Shown: piece after piece, positions 30,113 through 41,812 of the stretch | Layout of the letters: the number at the start of each line of letters is the position of its first letter | Position numbering within the stretch: position 1 is the first letter of the stretch | Assembly: GCA_030267965.1 (NCBI GenBank) | Contig: BRYA01000571.1 | Coordinates: 19,307-83,306 of the forward strand | DNA: 64,000 bases | Direction of reading: 5' to 3' | From: Triparma columacea | Lineage: Eukaryota > Sar > Bolidophyceae > Parmales > Triparmaceae | Translations under genes and position numbers: made by a program | The notes under the pieces: generated by a model | What the model was told of the DNA's origin: nothing | The model's input: the letters and a program-made list of their open reading frames with translations, nothing else | Databases searched by the model: none

Positions 30113-32392
30113 CTAGAACACATCTTGCATGTCTTTCTCAAAGTCCCGGATGTTCTCCTTTGTTATCGCATCCAACTTTTTGTTCTTAAGGTGAGCGTCA
30201 AAGTCAAAGTTTTTATCCTCGTCTGCGACCTCGTCGAAATTGAGGCTGCTCTCCTTGATCTTGTGGTGCTCTTTGATATCCTCCTTTTTGGGTTGGAAGC
30301 CAACGACAAAGTTCCTCTGCGCAAACTTTCTCTTGTGTGCTTGCTTGAAGTGGTCAAAGAGGTCGTGCTTCTTGAATTCCATGAATCCGCCGATCCTCAT
30401 CTGGTGAAAAATTTCACGCTGCGCCTTGTCGAATATACCCGAGTGAATGTCGTTGTTTGAAAAACCTAGCGTTGGGTGGGGAGGGGGGGGGAAGTGGCTG
30501 TGTGAGAAACGGGAGCAGTCCAAAGTCGCTCCGCTCACCCCCCCAACCCCCACCCCTGCCCCAATCTACAGTTACACTTACTCTCTATCAGCTTATCTCG
30601 TACTTCGGCGCTCACGTTGACCTGGTACATGCTCCCCTCCTTCACATATGTAGTGAAAATCTTCTCTGCAGAAACGGCGAGAATGTCCTCCAGCGACATG
30701 CTGAGTTCTATGTCAGGGGTCGCAGATTTAACAAAGTGCTGGATCTTCATGTCTTGAACGTCGCGGAAAAATAGAAAGTTTTCCTCTTGAAAGCTGACCC
30801 TGAGAAATCTTCTAAAATATGCGCTGAGGAGAGGGTCCTCAAGCACATTTTCCAGTCTCATCGCCGTGCTCAGATCCGCAACGTAAGCTTCCTTCGTTCG
30901 CTTCAGTTGTCTGTCCTCTTTAAAGTCGCTGAGGGTCATTATAACCGAGTCTAGTTTGTACTCGTCGCTAGCATTCGCCAAGAAGTCGGAGTACTGCGAG
31001 GAGAGAAGCGGCGGGGGTGGGTAAGGCGGGGGTAGGTCAGAGAGTTAGGGTTTTGCTTTCATAAGGTGGGGCCCTTTCTTCGCGTGCCAGGTGCCCACCC
31101 ACCCACCCCGCACCCTCCTTCCGTGGCATCGCCAATTTCGCGAAAATTTCGAGGTGGATCCATCGACTCGTACCTGCTTCGAGACGAGAAAGGGACGCTG
31201 AATCTCTGACTGAAGTGTATCGGCGAGGAAATGCGACAAGTCTTCGAAGCAATCCATGCCTGGCCCACTATCGGGGTTGTTGTTTCCGAGGACATTCTCA
31301 TTCGTCACAGCCCTCAAGTGGCTGGGGAACTTGGATGCCGCCTGACAGTCCTCCCATATTTTCTTACTTCTCTTCTGCTGTTCCTGGGGACTCATTTTTT
31401 CGTAGTCGGCCTTAAAATCGGATATATGTTCCCACAGCCTCACGTTGGTAAGCATCTTGGCGTTGCCCTGTTCGTTGAGGAAGTCGGAAAGAGCCTTCAA
31501 AGCCCGGGGTTCCATGAGGATCGCCTTGAGCTCAATCACGTTAGCAGAGCTCCCGCGTCGCACCTTGGTGCCACTTTCTAGGGTCATGAAGGCATCTGAA
31601 ATGAGGAACTGAGGCATATAGTCGAATTTTAGGCACTGGTAAGCCTTCTCATAAGCCAAGTCAAACACTGCGAAGTCGTACTTGTCCGTCACAAATGCAA
31701 GCTCAATTGTTCGGCGCGTTGGTTTGTCTAGCATCAATTTCTTCTCCGCATTCACAGGGAGGTATTTCTTAAATATTTCTAAAATCTTAGCCTTCTGTCT
31801 GGCCGCCTTTCTCTCATTCTTCATCTCGTTGACGTCGAGTACAAACTCGAGGTAGACTCCGCCTTCTTTCACGTTCTCCGAGTGAGCCCATCGGCTGAAG
31901 GCCTAGGAAATGGTGGGATTGAGAGGATCGAGGGGCAGCGAGCGAAAATAAGTAAGAGAGATGAAAGCGATCAAATCGCGGGAGGAGCACCGTGCTCATT
32001 GCGCTACATCAAATTCGAAACCATTCGCAACACTTGCTAGCGCCGTCGCCTCATTCCTACACCTGTTCCCCCAACTTCCCAAAGACAACCTCCCCCCTCA
32101 AAACCTCATGGAAACAACATCTCAACCGCTTACCTTCTGGACGACTTGCTCTTCGACTATTTTCAACAAGCAGAAGTCACTCCTTGTCCTTATTTTCTCC
32201 TATAAAAGAAAAAGGGGGGGTAAGCCATGAGAGGTGCACCACAACACAAAAACTTCAGGGTGAATTTTCACTTACCATGGTCCGCGGCCCCGCGCTGAAA
32301 CCACCCTTCACGACCTTACCAGACCAGTTCGTTTTGGGGTAGTGTACAGGAGCCTCAGTACTCGCTGTAACCACTGATTGCCCACCCCCCAT
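30113..32392 (-). CDS. RGS-domain protein A (tandem RGS-like repeats)
   Basis: Five exons on the minus strand: 32392-32276, 32199-32134, 31902-31174, 30993-30582 and 30465-30113. All junctions agree in phase and give about 558 residues. The start MGGGQS matches the N-myristoylation pattern MGxxxS, hinting at membrane attachment. At least two RGS-type helical bundles are visible. One is around exon 3 (VFDLAYEKAYQCLKFDYMPQFLIS, then ALKALSDFLNEQ). A more complete one runs from LLSAYFRRFLRVSFQEENFLFF through DILAVSAEKIFTTYV to the terminal FKKHDLFDHFKQAHKRKF. RGS domains accelerate GTP hydrolysis by G-alpha or serve as scaffolds. It is the divergent paralogue of the gene at 33017: exon 2 motifs (RTRSDFCL), domain order and C-terminal RNFVVG all correspond. 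Confidence 0.82.
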
Positions 32393-33016
32393 GGCCTTCG
32401 CGTGGATCTGAAAAAGATGCCTAAATAGGGGAGCTGTTAGTTTACGTCGCCCAAAAACCGCACAGGAGGGGGTGGGGTGGAGAGAGAGAGACAGGGCGGC
32501 AGTAGTACAAAGCATTAAAAGTCTCACCTTATCAAAGAAGTAGAAGTTTTGTGTTGGGTAAATTGCCGAAAACATAAGTCAGGTAGAAGAGTGTCATGGC
32601 TTTTTGTTTAGCCTTTGGGGTAATAGGCAATGCCTAAATGTTTGCCTATAAATTCGCTTAAAAAGTTTATTCAACGGCTATATATCCGTAAAGCCGGCGA
32701 TCTGATTGGTCCAACGGGTGCCTATTTGCCTTTGGCTATAAAATTGGCTATTTATTTCTCTGAAAACTTTCGCTTATTACCTGAAGGCCTAGGCCCAAGA
32801 AATCTCCTTAACCACTTCGGCAATTTTTTATTTTGTTTCTCTTGTCCACTCACCAAATCGTGCATATTCGTTCCAGCGTTCCTCCCATCCGCTATCCCTA
32901 CCATTCATCTCTCCCCAAGTGGTGTTTATTCGCTCGTTCTTGCCCTTTTTGCCTTACTTATCTACCCATTCATCCCTTCTTCTTCTTTCTCGTGAGGAGA
33001 AGAAAAAAAAAAGGAG
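32393..33016. promoter_or_regulatory. Shared upstream region of the divergent RGS pair
   Basis: The 624 bases between the two start codons are AT-rich compared with the flanking coding sequence and hold several ggctata/tgcctat-type motifs at 32630-32750. A frame at 32630-32995 is open but hydrophobic and without a family. A spare exon-like frame (32575-32528) precedes the RGS-A start, and its GTGAG donor suggests a 5' UTR or alternative first exon. Confidence 0.45.
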
Positions 33017-34915
33017 ATGGGTGGTTTCGTTAGCCATGCTACTCCAGTCGACGAGAACGGCGACCCCAGAGTGCATGTACCCACTGGTCGGAGGTTGTCA
33101 GGGAGGCCAAGGGTTGGTTCCTTTTCTGCGGGGCCCAAGACCTTGACAAAGTTGAGGACAAGGAGCGACTTTTGCCTCGTCAAGATATTCGAGGAGAAGA
33201 TAGTGTTGACAGCGTTTCAATTATGGTGCAAAGACGAGAAGTGTACAGAAGCTTCTACGTTTCTCTCCTTCATTACCGCAGTAGATGCAGGTAAGTGAGA
33301 TGGCCAAGGGCACCCACTCCCGCAATGATGTCTACGTCGGGGGGTTGCGTGGCGAACCTTTTTTGCCCATGCTAAACCTTCCCCAATCCTCACGCTCGCT
33401 TCTTTCGCCTCAGTGAAAGGCGGCGTTACAGGCTTGGGGATCAAGGCGAAGAGGGTCAAAACGATGAAGGTGTTCAACGATTTCATCTCGGCCAAGTCGC
33501 CCTCACGATTGATTGTTGACTCCGCTACGATTGAGACTATCACTCAAGCGTTCGAGAACAAAGCCTCGGACGAAAATGTGTTTGACCTTGCTTACGAGAA
33601 GTGCTATCAGCGTCTCAAGTTTGAGTTTATGCCCCGCTTCCTCATCTCGGACAGCTTCACGAAGCTCGAAGACAGCACAAGAGAGAGAAGGGGAAGTAGC
33701 ACGAAGGTGGTTGATATGAATGCTATACTGAATGAGCCGAAGGCCCTCAAAACGTTTGAAAATTTCCTGGCTACTAAAAATAACACCAACATGATTAAGC
33801 ACACGAACCTCTGGGTCGCGACGAGGAATTTCACTCAACTCTACGAAAAGAAGAAGGGTGGGGTCGTACAGACAAGCGAGTGCTTGCTAGAACTCCAAGC
33901 CGCCATAAAAGAACTTCAGACAAAAGGTACGACGCAACACCAAATAGGTCCCAAAGCAGCCTCTATTCCCTTACCCCGATTTCGTATCTCCCCTCGCAGC
34001 GTGGACGCTCCAGCAAGATGGATCGGTGAGGCTCCCCAAGGGACTGGAGATCGGCATCTCAAACCAGTTCAACGCAGCCCCTGACGGAAACACGATAATG
34101 TTATGCTACAAGCTCATGAACTTTCTAGCCGACGTCCTTCACACGCAAGTCCAACGAGCTTTCTTAAAATCTAGTCTATTTGAAGACTTTCAGAGGCATG
34201 CTCCTGAAGATTTTGTTCTAGACACCGTGGTGATGCACCTGAGCACTTTCAAGGACGACAGACGTTTGAAGGCAACCAAGGAAGATTACCAAGGAGATTT
34301 CGAGAAGGCGTTGGATTTCAACAATATCTTCACTGAGTCTCTTTTCTCAGCTTACTACCGTCGCTATCTGAGGCTCACCTTCTGTGAAGAAAACTACTTC
34401 TTCGTCCAGGAGGTCTACGACCTCAAGAACAACGAACCTCTGAAGAGAAGGTGGTGGATAGACGACGATAGAAGCTTGAACATAGACCCAGACAAATTTG
34501 ATGCCAGTCGCAACCTTAAGCTGAAGTGCATGAGCATTTACGAGCACTACATCGTTGATGGGAGAAAGTACGAGATCAACATCCCTGACAAAGCCAAGAA
34601 GGAGATAAAGGAGCTGGTAGAGAACGGAAAGGTGCGTCTTGCGCCAAATACGGCCAAGGAGAAGTCTCTGGTGCAGTCTCTGGTGCTCACCTCGCCCCTC
34701 ATCCGCCTCGCCCCCCCTCCCCCCCTCATCGACCGATATAGTTTGATAAAGACATGTTCGCCAGGTGCGAGAGCGAAATTCTCAGGCTTCTTCAGCAAGA
34801 CACTTTTGCCCGATTCAAGAAGCACTACATCTTCGACCACTTCAAGAAAGCTTTCTTCATCAAATTCAGCCACAGAAACTTTGTTGTCGGGGAAAAAATC
34901 AAAGTCATACAATAG
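33017..34915 (+). CDS. RGS-domain protein B (paralogue of protein A)
   Basis: Four exons, 33017-33290, 33414-33926, 34000-34631 and 34742-34915, give about 530 residues with consistent phases. The start MGGFVS again fits N-myristoylation. Matching blocks with protein A are FSAGPKTL, RTRSDFCLVKIFEEKIV, VFDLAYEKCYQRLKFEFMP, LFSAYYRRYLRLTFCEENYF, YIFDHFKKAFFIKFSHRNFV and the early stop after it. The RGS fold signature (SAYYRRYL, CEENYFF, CMSIYEHYI, FDHFKKA) is clear in the C-terminal half. Introns are not all shared: protein A has an extra intron after exon 1, and the last intron differs in phase. This implies an old duplication or intron turnover. Function in heterotrimeric G-protein signalling is inferred from the domain only. 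Confidence 0.82.
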
Positions 34916-35018
34916 ATTGTTGCAAAATTCACAAAAAGCTTTGTTAAGGATTCATTTGCGTCCGAGCAATGTTTTTTCCCTGCCCTAGACTCCCCACCCC
35001 AACCCACACCCCACCCCC

Positions 35019-38000
35019 TCACACCTCATTGTAGCTCTCCAACCCTTGGATCTCCTCCAGTGATGCCCTCTTGAACGTCTCAGTTTGCGCCCAATTCGAG
35101 CTCAGCTCAACCCCGTCGATTTCTTTTGAAGTGGAAATGTGCTCCAATCCACTGTCCACATCGTCGTGATGACTTTTTCTTTTTCCCCAGATGCTCTCGA
35201 AACCACAACAAAAATTGGTGCTAACCTCCTCTTCCCGCTGGTCTCCGTTTGCCTTCCTCTCCCTCAAAAGTTTCGAGTTCTCAACTTTACTTATTTCTTG
35301 GTAAATATTGGTTTGGCTGGGGAAATAAATGTACGCTATCAATTTGGCAGTCACGTCGAGTGTAGTGCAGGCCACAGTGACAACTATCACGAAGAGATAG
35401 GTCCAAGGTCGATCAACGAACGTGTGTTCTGCAACCCAGACGAAAAACCCTCCCGCACTACCGAAGTTGCCGAAGTATACAAACTGGTAAAGACCGACAC
35501 CAAGAGCAAAGAGACCGAAGGTGCCTACGGTCAACCCTATCCATGTGTACGGAAGGCGGTCGACGAAGTCTCCCCTGAACTGCCCTGAAATGAAAGACTT
35601 CGTCTCGATCATAACCTTGATGGTCAGACAGACGACCAAGGTAGCGTAAGTCGTAGTCCCGTACGCTGCGAGGTTTTCGCCGCTGCCGTCAGCAAAGCCT
35701 GGTATGTATGCAAATGTGGCTGAGGCTTTGCCACTCATGCCGTTGCCGTACACAATTTGGGAGAAAAAATAGATGATGCTTGCCTGACTCACAGCGAGGG
35801 TCGCCCACCGGTAGATGACCCTCCGAGCCAATTCCTGGTTCATCCTCCCGACGATGTAGGTCTCTGGGTTATCAAGGGCGAACCGTTTGGTCACGTCGCG
35901 GTCAAATATCCCTATGAAGAGGATTGGGAATCCTAGGACAAAGTTGTACATACCAATGACCCACTCGTCATAGAGAGGACGTCCAGTCCAGTGGCAGTAT
36001 ATTTGGAAGTAAAATATCGTGAAAACCAGGATCGCATTCTTGTAGAACGAGTACATGCACACTTTTGCCATGCGGACGTAGTTCCACCGACCGTGGACGA
36101 GGAGAAGAGGAGCCAAGAATCGGAACTGAGCGATCGCAAAGTCGCTGTTATTAACGGCTTGTTGGCCTTCGAGGCCGCTGATACCGATACCAACCTGGGC
36201 CTCCTGGATCATGCCAACGTCATTAGCCCCGTCTCCGATAGCGAGCGTCACAGGGCGAGGGCTCACGTACTTCTTGACCATTTTCACAAGCAAGGCTTTC
36301 TGTTTCGGGCTAACGCGGCAGGCGATGACGCTTTTGGAGCAAGCTGCAAGGTTGAACAGCATCTCCTCCATATTGTGATCCCCGAGGATGTTCTTCAGCG
36401 CGCTGCCTGTGATTATGAGGGCCCCGTCGCTCTCAGAAAAAGGAGATTTGATGTCAGTTGCCGGGGTTGCTTCGAGGGTTGCAGTGGTGAAGGTCCTCCT
36501 CCTGACCTCTTCGCGGTCGTCCTCCACAGGGGATAGCGGAAGTGAGGAGTTGCTCGGGCGAATCGGGAAGCGATCGCTTTCCTCCCTTGCCACAGCTCTA
36601 GTTACGGAAGCATTGTGTTTAGCCCTCTTCTTCAGAACGTGTTTCTTCAGCAAACCATGACGAACGTACTTGTCAACAGCGAAGAGCCTCTCCAATCTGG
36701 AAGGCTTTACGGCATTCTCACTATCGTGTAGGGTGATGACGGATTCGTTGTCATCTTCGGGGCTGAAACCAAAGGAGGAAGAATTTGACCTGGACCTAGA
36801 CCTCGAGGATCTACTGAATTTCTCGGAGATGCGGCGAGAGAATCGCCGGGCAAGCTTGGCTTTCGCGAAGATGTTTCGTCCAGCGGGTTGAGTCCTATCC
36901 TCCTGAAGCTTCTTCACGAGTATGTTTGCGTGATGTCTGACCTTCAATTTCTTCCTGTTGTCGGTGAGGAGTTCCTCCTTTCCCGCGCATCTCCTGAAAA
37001 AGTTGTTGAGCTTGATTCCAAAAGGAACCCTCTCGTCCAATACGTACGTTTTACTGTATTTCGGGAGCTTTCCCGATTTGACACGCTCGATGAAGGCCTT
37101 CGCCATATACTCCTTGATTTCAGCTTCGCTATTCTCGTCCCCGTCAAAAATTGTCAATTCCGTGTCCTCCTTCAACAAGAGAGTAGCGTATCCGATTTCG
37201 ATTGCCGTTTCCTTTTTGTCCCCTGTGAGTACCCAAATCTTGATGCCTGCACTTCCCAATTTGTCGATTGTAGAAGGAACGCCATCTTGCAACTTATCTT
37301 CGATACCGGAGGCCCCCACGACGTAAATATTGCGCTCGATCGAGAGAGCTGCCCTGGTAAGTGCTGAAAAGTGAGCGATTGGGTTGAGGTGTATTGGGGG
37401 TTCATTGTTAGGTTAAACCTACACTGCACGTAACTGCTCCATCTGCTCAGTCGCAGTCCATGAATAAAATGTGAACTCAATGATTTACCCATTTTGCAAC
37501 CTGAACACAAAATCGTACCTTCGTTTCTTTCCTCACCAACCTTCTCGGTCGCCGCCTTGTACTCGCCTATCCAGCGGCCGCTCTCTCCTTCGCTCAGCAC
37601 CCTAACCCCCATCACGAGCGTCCTCAGACCGTCCCTCGCAAACTCTGCAAGGTCCTGTTGCAGTTGTAAGAGGTGTTCGAAGTGGTCAATAGAGCACCCC
37701 AGTGTCGACAAGTCGATGGTAGAGCGGTCAACCATGGTGCCGAGGGCACTCCCTGCGATGCAAACTCCGTCGACGAGCATGCTGCTGTCGGCACCTTTAC
37801 AGAAAAGAATTGGAAGCCTCCCCAAGTGGGCAGGGGAACGCAGAAGGACGGACATCCTCTTCCGGTCCGAATCAAATTTATTTACTGCGAGTACCTCCCA
37901 TTCCTCTTCACGAACCTTTGCCGGGCCTTGCTGCAGGTCAACAAATTGTGCTGTACGGTCCTTGCAGTCCCCAACGGAGCTGATACACTTGGCTAAGCCG

Positions 38001-39832
38001 TCTTGAAAGGCGTCCTGACTTGTCACGCTCTCTGAAGGAGGGTTGGAAAGTAGGCTCAAGTTTCCATTGACTTTAATCCTCACCCCTACTTGGGTACCAC
38101 CAAGCAATTGATAACCCAACGCACTCCCAGCATTAACCAGGGCGCTCTCGTCTGGGGATTCTGCTTGGTACTCAAATCCCTCGGGGGCGTCAGAGTCATT
38201 GGTCGTGCCCGGGGTCGCCTCGACTACCACAGTGTGACAGAGCGCCATGACCCTCACGAACATCTCAGCCTCGAAGCTCTTCTCCCTGACGATGTCCTCC
38301 ACGTCCTTGTAGTCTCCCATCGATGCGTCCGCCCTCTCCATCACTGGCTTTCCGTAAATATTACCACGCACGGTCGCCCGTTTGAATTCCATAATGTTGG
38401 CGGTAAGTGTACCAGTCTTATCTGAAAATATGTACTGGACCATTCCTAAATCTGCCACGGTGTTCGACCTGGCCATCGCGGGAGTGGAAGACTCCTCGTG
38501 AAACATGTCAACATCAGTTGAGATGAAGTGCATTAAGGCGAAGATGGTGACCTCCAACGTAACGTATAGGGAAAGAGGGACGAGATTTGAGTATATCGTC
38601 AGGAAAGTGAACCAGTTTTGTAGCCAGTTGTAACGAAAGGTGTCAGGTTGGGTAGGGACAAGCATCACACCACCAAGAGATGCGATATTTCCGCTGGTAA
38701 GGTACCAAGCATTATTGTAGAAGGTCGTGTTCACGGCACTGCTCACAATGGCACAAATCGTAACCACCACGGCCTCTGCCGCAAGAATCATCCAAATAGC
38801 CCTGTTGACTAACCTGTCGAGTTGGGAAAGCTTGCTCGGAGGGTGCCTACTGTTCCGCACGAGCTTTGTATCGACTCCTGTATAGACAACAAGAGCAATC
38901 ACCCACTCAGTGTTCCTCAAGACACTTCCGCGTACAAGGAAATTGGCTTCGTCCACTGCTGTCCGCGCTCCTGAGCTATCCTCGATGACGCCCGAAAAGG
39001 TGTGGACACTTGCATTGGGTTGTTCGGCTTCTACCTTCCCCCCCGTTAACTTTTGCTCTAGAGATGCACCCCACGACAAAACGTCCTTTGGAACGACCTT
39101 GACTTTCAAGTTTGTTTCTCCATCAATATTGCTCGTTTCGACGTAACCGACCTCCCCGCTGCAAGCTACCATGATGCAATCCGCGGGTATCACCGTGCGG
39201 TTGGAAAGGTAGAGGAGGGACCCCGTCGTAATATTTTGGGAGAGGACAGGCCTCGTGTTAGTGGAGGGACCAAAGCGCTGGTGAAGGGTGGATGTCGTTG
39301 GAGACGTTGGCGGTGTGTTTTCAGTCCTCTCGAGCGAGTCAGAGAGACCCTCGTCGCTGCTGTCGCCTCTACCTTCCTCGTCGCTCAAAGTGGATGAAAA
39401 CGAGACCTTTCTAAACTTTGTCAGATTGATCCTCTTGTCACTGTTATGCCTCCCGCGGTCGGTAAGGAATTCGTTCAATAGCGATACTGAGACAACCAAG
39501 GCGAGGGGTCCGAGGGTCGTCCAAGGGGTTATGGCAGAAGGAAAGGCCGAACTGTACCACCCCACAGCCATTATCAGACCAATTACCAAAAAGTAAATAT
39601 TCCCCAAACGCCTGAACTGCTGCGCCACGGCCTTGATCAGAAACCACTTCCGAAACCTCTTGAATCCCAAATGAAACCTGGGAGTAAAATCATATTTATT
39701 GGTCTGCAGCGTGTTGTTGCAGTGTTCTGGATTCTGCGAACAGTGAGTGAAGAAAACATTTTTGATGTGTGGGGGGGAGGTGTAGAGATGAGGTGAGTTC
39801 GTGTGCGGAAGAATTATGGCGGTGGATGTCAT
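35019..39832 (-). CDS. P4-type ATPase (phospholipid flippase)
   Basis: Two exons on the minus strand, 39832-37519 and 37363-35019, joined in phase 1 through NEALTRAALSIERN, give about 1,552 residues. Landmarks in order: the start helix FLIKAVAQQFRRLGNIYFLVIG; TGSLLYLSN; the actuator DGET in SNIDGETNLK; FSDKTGTLT with phosphorylated Asp about 471; YQAESPDESALV; FDSDRKRMSV; KGADSSM; WVLTGDKKETAIEIGY; IGDGANDVGMIQEA; and ten hydrophobic helices including the C-terminal P4 domain (SFYKNAILVFTIFYFQ). P4-ATPases move aminophospholipids from the outer to the cytosolic leaflet. The P domain carries a long insertion between GDKKET and ACSKSVIACRVSP, with a Ser/Arg-rich stretch (RRFSRRISEKFSRSSRSRSR) that could be a phosphoregulated linker. 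Confidence 0.93.
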
Positions 39833-40560
39833 GGATGAGGCGAGGGTGTGGGGGCTCCTTGTAAATATAGTGGACTAAACTGTGACGACCCTTTTGTCAA
39901 ATGCATAAGTCATCCAGTGACGCAACCCTTTCCGCTGCTCGCTCCGTCCGCCGTGGTGTTCTTAACTGGTCGCTTCACACCTCCCATTGTTCATTCTGTG
40001 ACACACATTCTCTTTTGTGACCTCATTCTCACCTCCTCAAGTGTCATAATCAACCGAGAAGCGGAGGGCACATCAGAGTCGAACGACATGGAGAAAGGGG
40101 GGGGAGAGGAGAGATGGAGAAATACTGTATACAAAGTTGGTTCAGGAGACAAGGAATAATGATTCCCAATTTAGCTCAATGACCGTTGGGGCGACTGCGG
40201 GTCGAGGGGGGGTCAGCAAAATCCCAGGCCTTTGTTCCTAAAAAGTCGCCGTCATTGAAACAGCCGTGAAGTTGACGTAAGTACTGCGCCCATCTGAGTG
40301 ATCTACGTCCCAAAATGTGTACAAAACGCTGGAAACAGGGCCAAAACACAGCAAAACACGGACAACCAAACTTTTAAAGGGGCTCCATCTTCCCTCTCTT
40401 TCGCACCTGAATTCCACAGTTAGGACCTTGAAGGAAACTGGTCTACCAATAAGATGTACCTAAGATCGGTGGTAGAGAATGACAGCAAAAAGTGAACTAA
40501 AAATGAAAAAATTTGAGAGAGAAGAGGAATTCCTAAACCCAAAAACCCAGGTCATCAATT
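39833..40560. other. Intergenic gap, no gene seen
   Basis: About 730 bases lie between the flippase start and the EF-hand protein stop, both on the minus strand, so it should contain the flippase promoter. A 103-codon plus-strand frame (39848-40159) lacks an ATG start and any family feature. I see no RNA gene or dispersed repeat. Confidence 0.5.
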
Positions 40561-41739
40561 TCAATATTTGCGGGCGGTGAGCATAACTTCTCGAGCATTT
40601 TCTTTCCTTCTCGGGCTATTCTCGATCCTTGTGTTGGTAATGTAACTCGTTTTTGCTACGGTCACTCTGTTTTTATCCCCGTGAAAGCTGCTTGTCATCC
40701 ATGGGTTTTCGCGGAGTTCGCGAGTTTTTGCTTCGTCTAATCTGGACTGGCAAACGAACCTGTCTTTGTTCTTTCGGAGGTTCTTGAGGGTGTCGAGGCT
40801 GCCCTTGTGGTCTGTGCTGAGGTGAAAGTTGGGATCCCTTGGCCCAGGGGCCCCAAAGTCGTTCCAGGCGGTGACGTCGAATTTGTTCGTGAACCAGTTG
40901 TGCTTGATGATCTCTGGATTCCAGCAAGTCATGGCGTCCTTCATATTCTTTGAGGAGACCGTGGCGAGATTCTGCTCAATATTCTTAAGCTCTTGGATGC
41001 GCTTCTTGAATGCAGGTCCAGGAGCGTCCGCGAGCTCCCTGATGTTTTGCTCCATGCCTTTCGTTAGAAAGTCCGGATCGAATAGCTCGAGATCTCCTTT
41101 TGCCTCCCTGGCCATGAAGAATTGCTCCGCAATGATTTGTTTCCCAATGTGTTGCTCCTCCCTGTCCAGCACCCCGTTTCCGTCGATATCGAACCTCTTA
41201 GCCATAAAGAGATCTTCCGGCCCGACAATGCCGTCCCCATCGATATCGTATGATATATGCGGAAGATTCATCGTCCTAAGTTTCTCCTTGTACTCTGACA
41301 GCGTTTTCGAGGGAGGGATCGGGTTGTTGTCAGGGTCCATCCACTGCGACTTGAGCTGGCACCCGTACTTGAAGCTAGGCCTTGGCATCGCATGGGAGGT
41401 GTCGGAGTGGTCGATGTCATCCTCTCCTTCTTGTTGCATTTTGAACATCCTCAACCTCTCCTCGGCGGCATTGGCTCCAGCGGCTACGGCATCCGCAATA
41501 TTCGTGTTCCTCTGGTGGCCTGTTATGGAAAGGTTCTTCTCCCCCACCATCTTTTTTAGATGGTGGTGATGCGTATGACGCCTTGCCACAACTTCGTGAC
41601 GATCGGGGGTTTGTACTCGACCAGAGGGCTGCTGCGAGAGAGACATACGCGAGCTAGGATTTGTAAAGATAGACGATTTCGACCGGGCAGTAGCTGAAGG
41701 TTGAGATCGAGCTGAAGAGTGGGTTGGGGGGAGGTCCAT
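40561..41739 (-). CDS. EF-hand calcium-binding protein
   Basis: Intronless, 392 residues from ATG 41739. Residues about 160-205 hold two closely spaced EF-hand loops: DIDGDGIVGPED and DIDGNGVLDREE, both with the acidic 1, 3, 5 and 12 positions intact. The N-terminal third is Ser/Arg/His rich and disordered. The C-terminal half is a helical and Trp-containing region (WFTNKFDVTAWNDFG, RENPWMTSSFHGDKN) with no named domain but conserved-looking composition. Proteins of this layout recur in ciliated protists and algae; a flagellar or axoneme-associated role is inference. The 5' end abuts a 15-G run at 41765. Confidence 0.8.
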   Translation of the reverse strand: MDLPPTHSSARSQPSATARSKSSIFTNPSSRMSLSQQPSGRVQTPDRHEVVARRHTHHHHLKKMVGEKNLSITGHQRNTNIADAVAAGANAAEERLRMFKMQQEGEDDIDHSDTSHAMPRPSFKYGCQLKSQWMDPDNNPIPPSKTLSEYKEKLRTMNLPHISYDIDGDGIVGPEDLFMAKRFDIDGNGVLDREEQHIGKQIIAEQFFMAREAKGDLELFDPDFLTKGMEQNIRELADAPGPAFKKRIQELKNIEQNLATVSSKNMKDAMTCWNPEIIKHNWFTNKFDVTAWNDFGAPGPRDPNFHLSTDHKGSLDTLKNLRKNKDRFVCQSRLDEAKTRELRENPWMTSSFHGDKNRVTVAKTSYITNTRIENSPRRKENAREVMLTARKY

Positions 41740-41764
41740 GAAAGAGGGCTGGGGTCGGCGCAGT

Positions 41765-41779
41765 GGGGGGGGGGGGGGG
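41765..41779 (+). repeat. 15-base G homopolymer
   Basis: An uninterrupted run of 15 G lies just upstream of the EF-hand gene start (minus-strand C run), between that gene and the stop of the next minus-strand gene. It could form a quadruplex or be a length-variable tract. Confidence 0.8.
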
Positions 41780-41812
41780 TGATGTGCCTTAGTTAGGATT
41801 TAAGGGCGCATT

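Noticed and set aside
32630..32995. 121-codon plus-strand frame in the RGS promoter
   Set aside because: Hydrophobic, Phe/Leu/Ser-rich and without family features; it lies in the AT-rich divergent promoter and is more likely noncoding.
37353..37363. Alternative flippase acceptor at 37354
   Set aside because: It looks usable but gives the wrong frame; the acceptor at 37364 yields the conserved ALTRAALSIERNIYVVG segment.
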